In this document: in pieces, positions 34,901-39,799 of the stretch
Numbering within the stretch: the stretch's first letter is position 1
Layout of the letters: the number at the start of each line of letters is the position of its first letter
NCBI GenBank assembly: GCA_000697335.1
Contig: JNEM01009037.1
Location: forward strand, 1 to 39,799
Direction of reading: 5' to 3'
Length of the DNA stretch: 39,799 nucleotides
DNA from: Conidiobolus incongruus B7586
Lineage: Eukaryota; Entomophthoromycota; Entomophthoromycetes; Entomophthorales; Conidiobolaceae
Made by a program: the position numbers and the translations under genes
Notes under the pieces: generated by a model
What the model saw: only the letters and a program-made list of their open reading frames with translations
Told to the model about the DNA's origin: nothing
The model's database searches: none

Positions 34901-36898
34901 ATTCTTATGTTTGAAGAATTAAAATTTAATAAAATTAATTATATTGACATTATTTTTATCACTATTTAATTGAAAATCCAAAGGAAATGAAATCTGATCA
35001 GGACATAAATTAATATATATATTTTTATAATCTTAAAGTTATAATTTAATAAAATAATACTAAGTATCAATTAAAATCACTAATATAATTACATAAGAAA
35101 AATCTTTTATTTAAAGTGAGTATATTACGTATTAGTAATAATATCATACAAATAATTTTTATGGAATTGATATATTGATTAAAATTAAAATTTAGCAAAT
35201 ATTTTTATTAATCAAACTATATTTTGAAAAAATATAAATTTTTTGTATATTAATGAATTATAATAAGCTTATTATTTTTAAATATAATATTAAAGATATT
35301 CTTATATTTTTAATTATTTCATTGTATTCTAGATAATTTATTACTCTTAAAATATATAATAACTTATATAATTTAATAATAAATATGAACTATAATTAAA
35401 AATGATGAAAGATTTAGTAATTAAAATTTAATTATATTCAAACTCAATATTTTACACCTAAACCCAAATTCTTGTGATATTATAGGCGAATGTATGAAAT
35501 GAATTAAATAAAATGTTAAATTTTTTTCAATTTTTATTGAATTTAATACTAATAAATGAATGTTTTATCTAATAACGATAGTTGTAATCAATAGGCTTAA
35601 TAGATGATCACATAATTAACCTGATATTCAAATAATTAAATATAATCAAAATTGGGAGACTGTATTTTATATAATTTATAACCATAAATGCAATATCTTA
35701 AAGGTAAATTTTAGATTAAATTTTATTTGAATAAAATAAATATTTTTAATAATTAATAATACTTTCAATTAATTTTTTATAATATTAAAATTATAAGAAA
35801 TATACATCAATTGGATTAAGATCATATATTTTAATAATCTCAGTCAAATATTATAATTTATTCAGAAATTTTGACTAAAATTCTCTTATGTTTTTGGAAT
35901 ATATTGTTTATACAAGTTAATTTTGATATATAAAAACTCTTTAATTTTATATTTGAAGTATATTGAAATATAATGTAAATAGCAAGCATTATATTTTAAC
36001 AGCTATATGCTATTTAGTGTGTTGATTATAATTAGCATTGAGTTCAACCTAAGTAATTATTTATTCAATCAGATAATTTGATAGGTGTTAAATAATTGAA
36101 AAATGATAATTTGATATATTGATTTTTGAATTATCATTTACAATTTAATTAGACATTTAAAAGTTATATATAAATAGATTTGAACAAATATATATGCGAT
36201 ATTTTGTAATAAATAAATATTATATAATAAAACTGTAGCTTCAATATCATTTTATATCTAAAAGTGAATACAGCTGCGAAAATAATTTTAGGTGAAAATG
36301 GATGGATTTTTTAAATTATTTATTTCTCACATTATTCTCTAAACATGCACAGTTCCTTCTTTTCAATGAGTTAGAATTGTCATAATGAGACTGATTATCA
36401 TGCAAAAATATGAAATACATCATTTATAAAGAAATGGACTGTTCGTCTGAATACTAATAATAAAATTTTTATTATATATAGATTAGTAAAAACTGATTTT
36501 TGTATTAAACTCATTCCCAAGATTTAATTTCATAAATTTTTTAACTTAAATATTTCTAGGACAGATATTCAAAATAGGAATACAATGATTATTAATCAAT
36601 AAATATAAATCATTGGATTAAGATTGGAATATTATTAACATATTAAACAGGGGTTAGGTAATAGTGGTTTTGTACCGAAATCATCATATTACTAATATCT
36701 AATATTAAAGAAAAATGAGCTGAAGCCTATATTAGTAGATATTCAAATATGAATCAATTCCCAGATGATAAACCTTTTAATATATCTAGATTTCTAATTA
36801 GTCATTTAGATTAGTAAAAAAAGAAAAAGATGATAGCTTTATTCATATATAATTAATATAGTTGTATTTACTATTTTAAAATAGAAATCAAAAATTTT
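31906..36898. other. 5.0 kb AT-rich spacer
   Basis: No gene supported. 31906-32480 is the fungalysin upstream region; 32370-32480 is slightly richer in G+C. Two TA runs lie at 32966-32987 and 33027-33041. The rest is very AT-rich with stops in all frames. Confidence 0.5.
32966..33041. repeat. Pair of TA microsatellites
   Basis: TA/AT runs at 32966-32987 (22 bases) and 33027-33041 (15 bases), separated by about 40 bases of mixed sequence. No gene association seen. Confidence 0.85.
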
Positions 36899-37420
36899 TT
36901 ACTGTATAGAACAACTGACAGGCAAGCTACTTGTATCAGCACCTTGTAAAAGCAATCTCCTTGGTGTAACCCCATCAGCTCCATAAAAAGTCAACTCTAA
37001 ATAAAGAGAACCTGCAGGTTTTTCATTTTTATCTCTCAAGGGAAACCAGCCTAAATAACATTATTATTTTTATATTGTCGCTAATAATGTATTAGTTAAG
37101 TTACCGTCATGGTCTCCAACCTTAAAAATTTCACCTAAATCAATCTCGCATTCACCAATGAGTTTGGGCTTACCAATCAGTTCGTCATCCATCACTTTAA
37201 TCTTCATAATATCTGCGACGGGATTAGGTAAATTTTCGAACCTTATCCTATGGTTCCATTGAGGATTTCTACCGCCGCCCTTATCTACTCGCGTCAATTT
37301 ATTAATTAAACCAATTTCGAATTGAATATACGGGTCCTGCTTCTTAAAAAAATCTACATTGGGCAAATTTTTACCACATATGGCTAATATCTCTAATACT
37401 GAATAATTTTCATTTGTCAT
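36899..37420 (-). CDS. Small single-C2-domain protein
   Basis: 155 residues in two exons, 37420-37105 and 37050-36899. The 54-base intron (GTAACT...TTTAG) keeps frame and joins KVGDHD to GWFPLRDKNEKPAGSLYLELTF, which supplies the last two strands of the C2 fold. The domain fills almost the whole protein: VLEILAICGKNLPNVDFFKK, QDPYIQFEIG, GGGRNPQWNHRIRF and MKIKVMDDELIGKPKLIG. C2 domains dock on membrane phospholipids, often with calcium. The first loop keeps Asp at NVDFFKKQDPY; the third has DDELIGKPK with fewer acids than strong calcium binders, so calcium dependence is uncertain. Similar one-domain C2 proteins of about 150 residues exist in fungi and plants, but I cannot assign a role. Without the second exon the model would stop early at LTNTLLATI. 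Confidence 0.88.
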
Positions 37421-38538
37421 CTTTATTTTGAAATTTTATACTCTATTAATTAAATTTTTAAAGGTTAAGAAGTGATAAGATTATATTTATTTTATACAGA
37501 CTTTAAGAAATACAAAATGGAATGGAGTATGAGAAATTTAGGTTGGATTTAAGATGAGTTTTAGAGTTGTGATACGATGAATGAAATCATTGATGATTTA
37601 ACCAAATAGAATTCATCTCAATTTAGTACAAATTGTGTTAAATCTTAAACTAGTATCATGATTAAATTAGTATATCGGATACAATGTTATTTTGAAACTA
37701 AATACTTTATAATATATAGAATAAATCAAATAATCATATAGAAACTTTAATATGAATGATTTTTATTATTAATATTAAATCGATAATGTTTTTGAAATTT
37801 GGATAATCTTGGTTGAATATTTATCCCAAAAATATTCCATTTTCCTGAAAATTTTTCTACTTTACGTCATAATTTGAAATTAATAAAATTATTGGAACTG
37901 ACCTAAGTTAATCATTGAAGAAAATAAATTGATTTGATGATAATTCTTATTTCAAAATATCAATACATCAAATTTATTGATGACCGAAAAGTTGTATTAG
38001 AAGAGTTTTTTGTATCGTGAATATCAAATCCAATTTGATTGATCTATAAATTTCGATAAGAATACTATGACATCTTATTTTATATATTAATCAATAATAT
38101 AGCTTTATTTCATATATTTAAATATTGGTTAATTTTATTATTGACGCAGTATAAATCAATATTGCAAAGAGTTTTATTATTTTACTCTAATTAATTCTTA
38201 CTATTATCACACTTTATATTGTTTTAAATATAAATAGATATATTTAATAATCTCAGAGTATATAAAGCAAGAGTATTTGATTAGCTTGTTTCGTTTTGTT
38301 AATCTAATAATATAATTGTTTTTAAAACTTTTTATAATATCAAACTATTAATATTTTATTGATCAAATATGTATATATTAGTTTGTATGAAAAAATGCAT
38401 AAACTCTTGCTTTTAAATATACATTATATATTAACAAATTAGGGAAGTGTACAATAATTTTGCTTATTAATCGATGTTAATCAATTAAATTTATCTACTA
38501 TCTGACTTCAAACCTATGTTAATTTGAAGCTCTAATAT
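37421..38538. other. Spacer upstream of the C2 gene
   Basis: AT-rich. It contains a purine-rich patch (37510-37580) next to the C2 gene's presumed promoter. No gene seen. Confidence 0.5.
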
Positions 38539-38858
38539 TGTGTTTCTACCAATTGCTAGTAAAACGCTAATAATAGATAAGGAAGCTGCTTGTTTATGGC
38601 CTGTTTGGTAGTTTAGATTAGGGTGTTTTATTGGGATTTGTTAAGGGTTTAATGGGCTTCATAGAAGACCAGAGGTGATGATGATAATGTATCTTTTATA
38701 GACCATTTGTCGGCTGTAGGTAGTGTAAAGGAGTGTATTGAGTTGCTAGAAGAATGAGATCTTGAAGTGGTGTGATAGGTCTCTTGAGGTTAAGACTCCA
38801 CAAGGTAAATGATCGCGAGATGATGTTGATCGGGCGGGTTATCATTTATGTAACCACA
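38539..38858 (-). mobile_element. Solo LTR of a second LTR retrotransposon family (fossil)
   Basis: A 320-base GC-richer island. On the minus strand it begins TGTGGTTACATAAATG and ends GTAGAAACACA, so it has TG...CA borders with a short inverted terminal repeat. On that strand a TATA-like CTATAAAAGA (38701-38692) precedes AATAAA (38632-38627), the order expected in an LTR. A 4-base direct repeat ATAT flanks it (38535-38538 and 38859-38862). No internal region is attached. Its ends differ from the LTR at 8548, so it is another family. The intact borders suggest it is younger than that one. Family beyond LTR retrotransposon is not determined. Confidence 0.6.
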
Positions 38859-39047
38859 ATATTATAATTAATATGATTTTATAACAGAATAATTTCAATC
38901 TTTTTTCAAAATTATTTAGTTTAACAAGAAAGAAACAACAATTTTTTTGATTTTTGATTATTCAAATACATTGTTAGTTTTAAAAAATTGATTGTGTGTA
39001 AATTATTTGAGGGAATTAATATTTTTGAACTATATATATTTATAATA

Positions 39048-39799
39048 GTTTTTTAATTAAAATATTTTTATTCAAAAATTTATTGTTAAATGTAATTATA
39101 CTTAAACCAGATAGTGATTATCAAAAGTCTTTTATTTTAATATTATTGATACTCAACCACAAACCTTTTAAAATCATTTAAGTTTTTCAAACCCCTTATA
39201 TAGTTAATATTGTATTTAAAATTACCTTCTATTCTTAGATTTGTCATTTTAATACTAAAAAAATGTTATTTAAAATTTACCAAAATTTAAAAAATTAATA
39301 TTTACTATTATTTTTATTAATAGGATAAAAAATTTATTATAAGTAATCTTCTTACTTAAAGTATTATTAAAGCAACCTAAAATTAATTATAAAAGTGTAT
39401 TATATATATTTATTATTTTAACTTGGTTTAATTAAAAATTATAAAATAAATACTTAATAAATTAACAAAAGCTTAAAAAACTAAAATATCTATAATAATA
39501 TAAAGCTTATTAAAACATATAAATATAAATAAAGAGTTTATATAATAATTACTAAAATGAATAAATCCTAGATTTTTTATAAATTTCTGTATTCAAAAAC
39601 TAAAATAATATACAAAGTCAAATTAAATCAACTTTTTTAATAAATTTCAATAAATATTTTGATTATATATAAATAAAAATAATTATAGAACATTATAATA
39701 TAATCTTTTTTTATTTAGTTTTTAAAAATATATTAATTAATAGTAAGTTTTATATTATCTTTAATAATATTTATTTTAATTATAAATTTTAAATATTTA
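39048..39799 (+). mobile_element. Tc1/mariner-family transposon, copy 2, partial (runs off window)
   Basis: Aligns with copy 1 (759 onward) from the terminal T run, with TA at 39046-39047, through the transposase N-terminus (shared ATCAAAAGTCTTTTATTTT) and the catalytic domain start, to the window end. The position equivalent to copy 1's start codon reads ATA, and the frame is full of stops, so it is more decayed. Most differences between the copies are transitions. Orientation is the same as copy 1. The last third lies outside the window. Confidence 0.75.

Noticed and set aside
1-39799. CRISPR arrays, bacterial operons, rRNA genes, telomere repeats
   Set aside because: No regularly spaced direct repeats, Shine-Dalgarno-led gene strings, rRNA motifs or tandem TTAGGG-type units were seen; spliced genes show a eukaryote.

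Overview
The window looks like nuclear DNA of an AT-rich filamentous fungus. It carries two Zn2Cys6 (fungal-type) transcription factors, an M36 fungalysin, a Sac1 phosphatase and a mitochondrial carrier. I rebuilt 25 introns from reading frame and GT..AG borders; nearly all are 42-62 bases long, which rules out an intron-poor yeast. By eye the spacers are about 20-25% G+C. An early-diverging lineage (Entomophthoromycotina/Conidiobolus-like, or Kickxellomycotina) fits best, but that is inference.

Layout. 1-5205: spacer with a decayed mariner copy (759-1913). 5206-10564: a Zn2Cys6 factor (TF1) convergent with the first of two paralogous secreted, probably GPI-anchored glycine-rich proteins (GRP1, GRP2). 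Between and beside these lie a solo LTR (8548-8878), a GC-rich island with a coding-like minus-strand frame, and a 274-base foldback with perfect 106-base inner arms (10291-10564). 11518-17335: a compact, intron-rich block with a mitochondrial carrier (+), a probable Rec114 meiotic recombination protein (-), and Sac1 (+). 22027-23907: a second Zn2Cys6 factor (TF2), paralogous to TF1. 26588-27565: a two-LIM-domain protein (-). 30034-31905: secreted fungalysin (-). 36899-37420: a small C2-domain protein (-). 38539-38858: a solo LTR of another family (-). 39048-end: the first two thirds of a second, equally decayed mariner copy.

How the genes relate. There is no obvious metabolic cluster. The conserved cellular genes (carrier, Rec114, Sac1) have 5-13 introns each and sit within 6 kb. 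The environment-facing or expanded types (TF2, GRP1/2, LIM protein, fungalysin) are intronless and stand alone in kilobases of AT-rich spacer. Rec114 and Sac1 are divergent and share a 503-base upstream region. TF1 and GRP1 converge; if GRP1 is unspliced their coding regions overlap.

Limits. All calls come from reading the sequence and from family knowledge, with no database search. Splice sites were chosen because they keep frame and restore family motifs. Spacer statements mean that I saw no gene, not that none exists.
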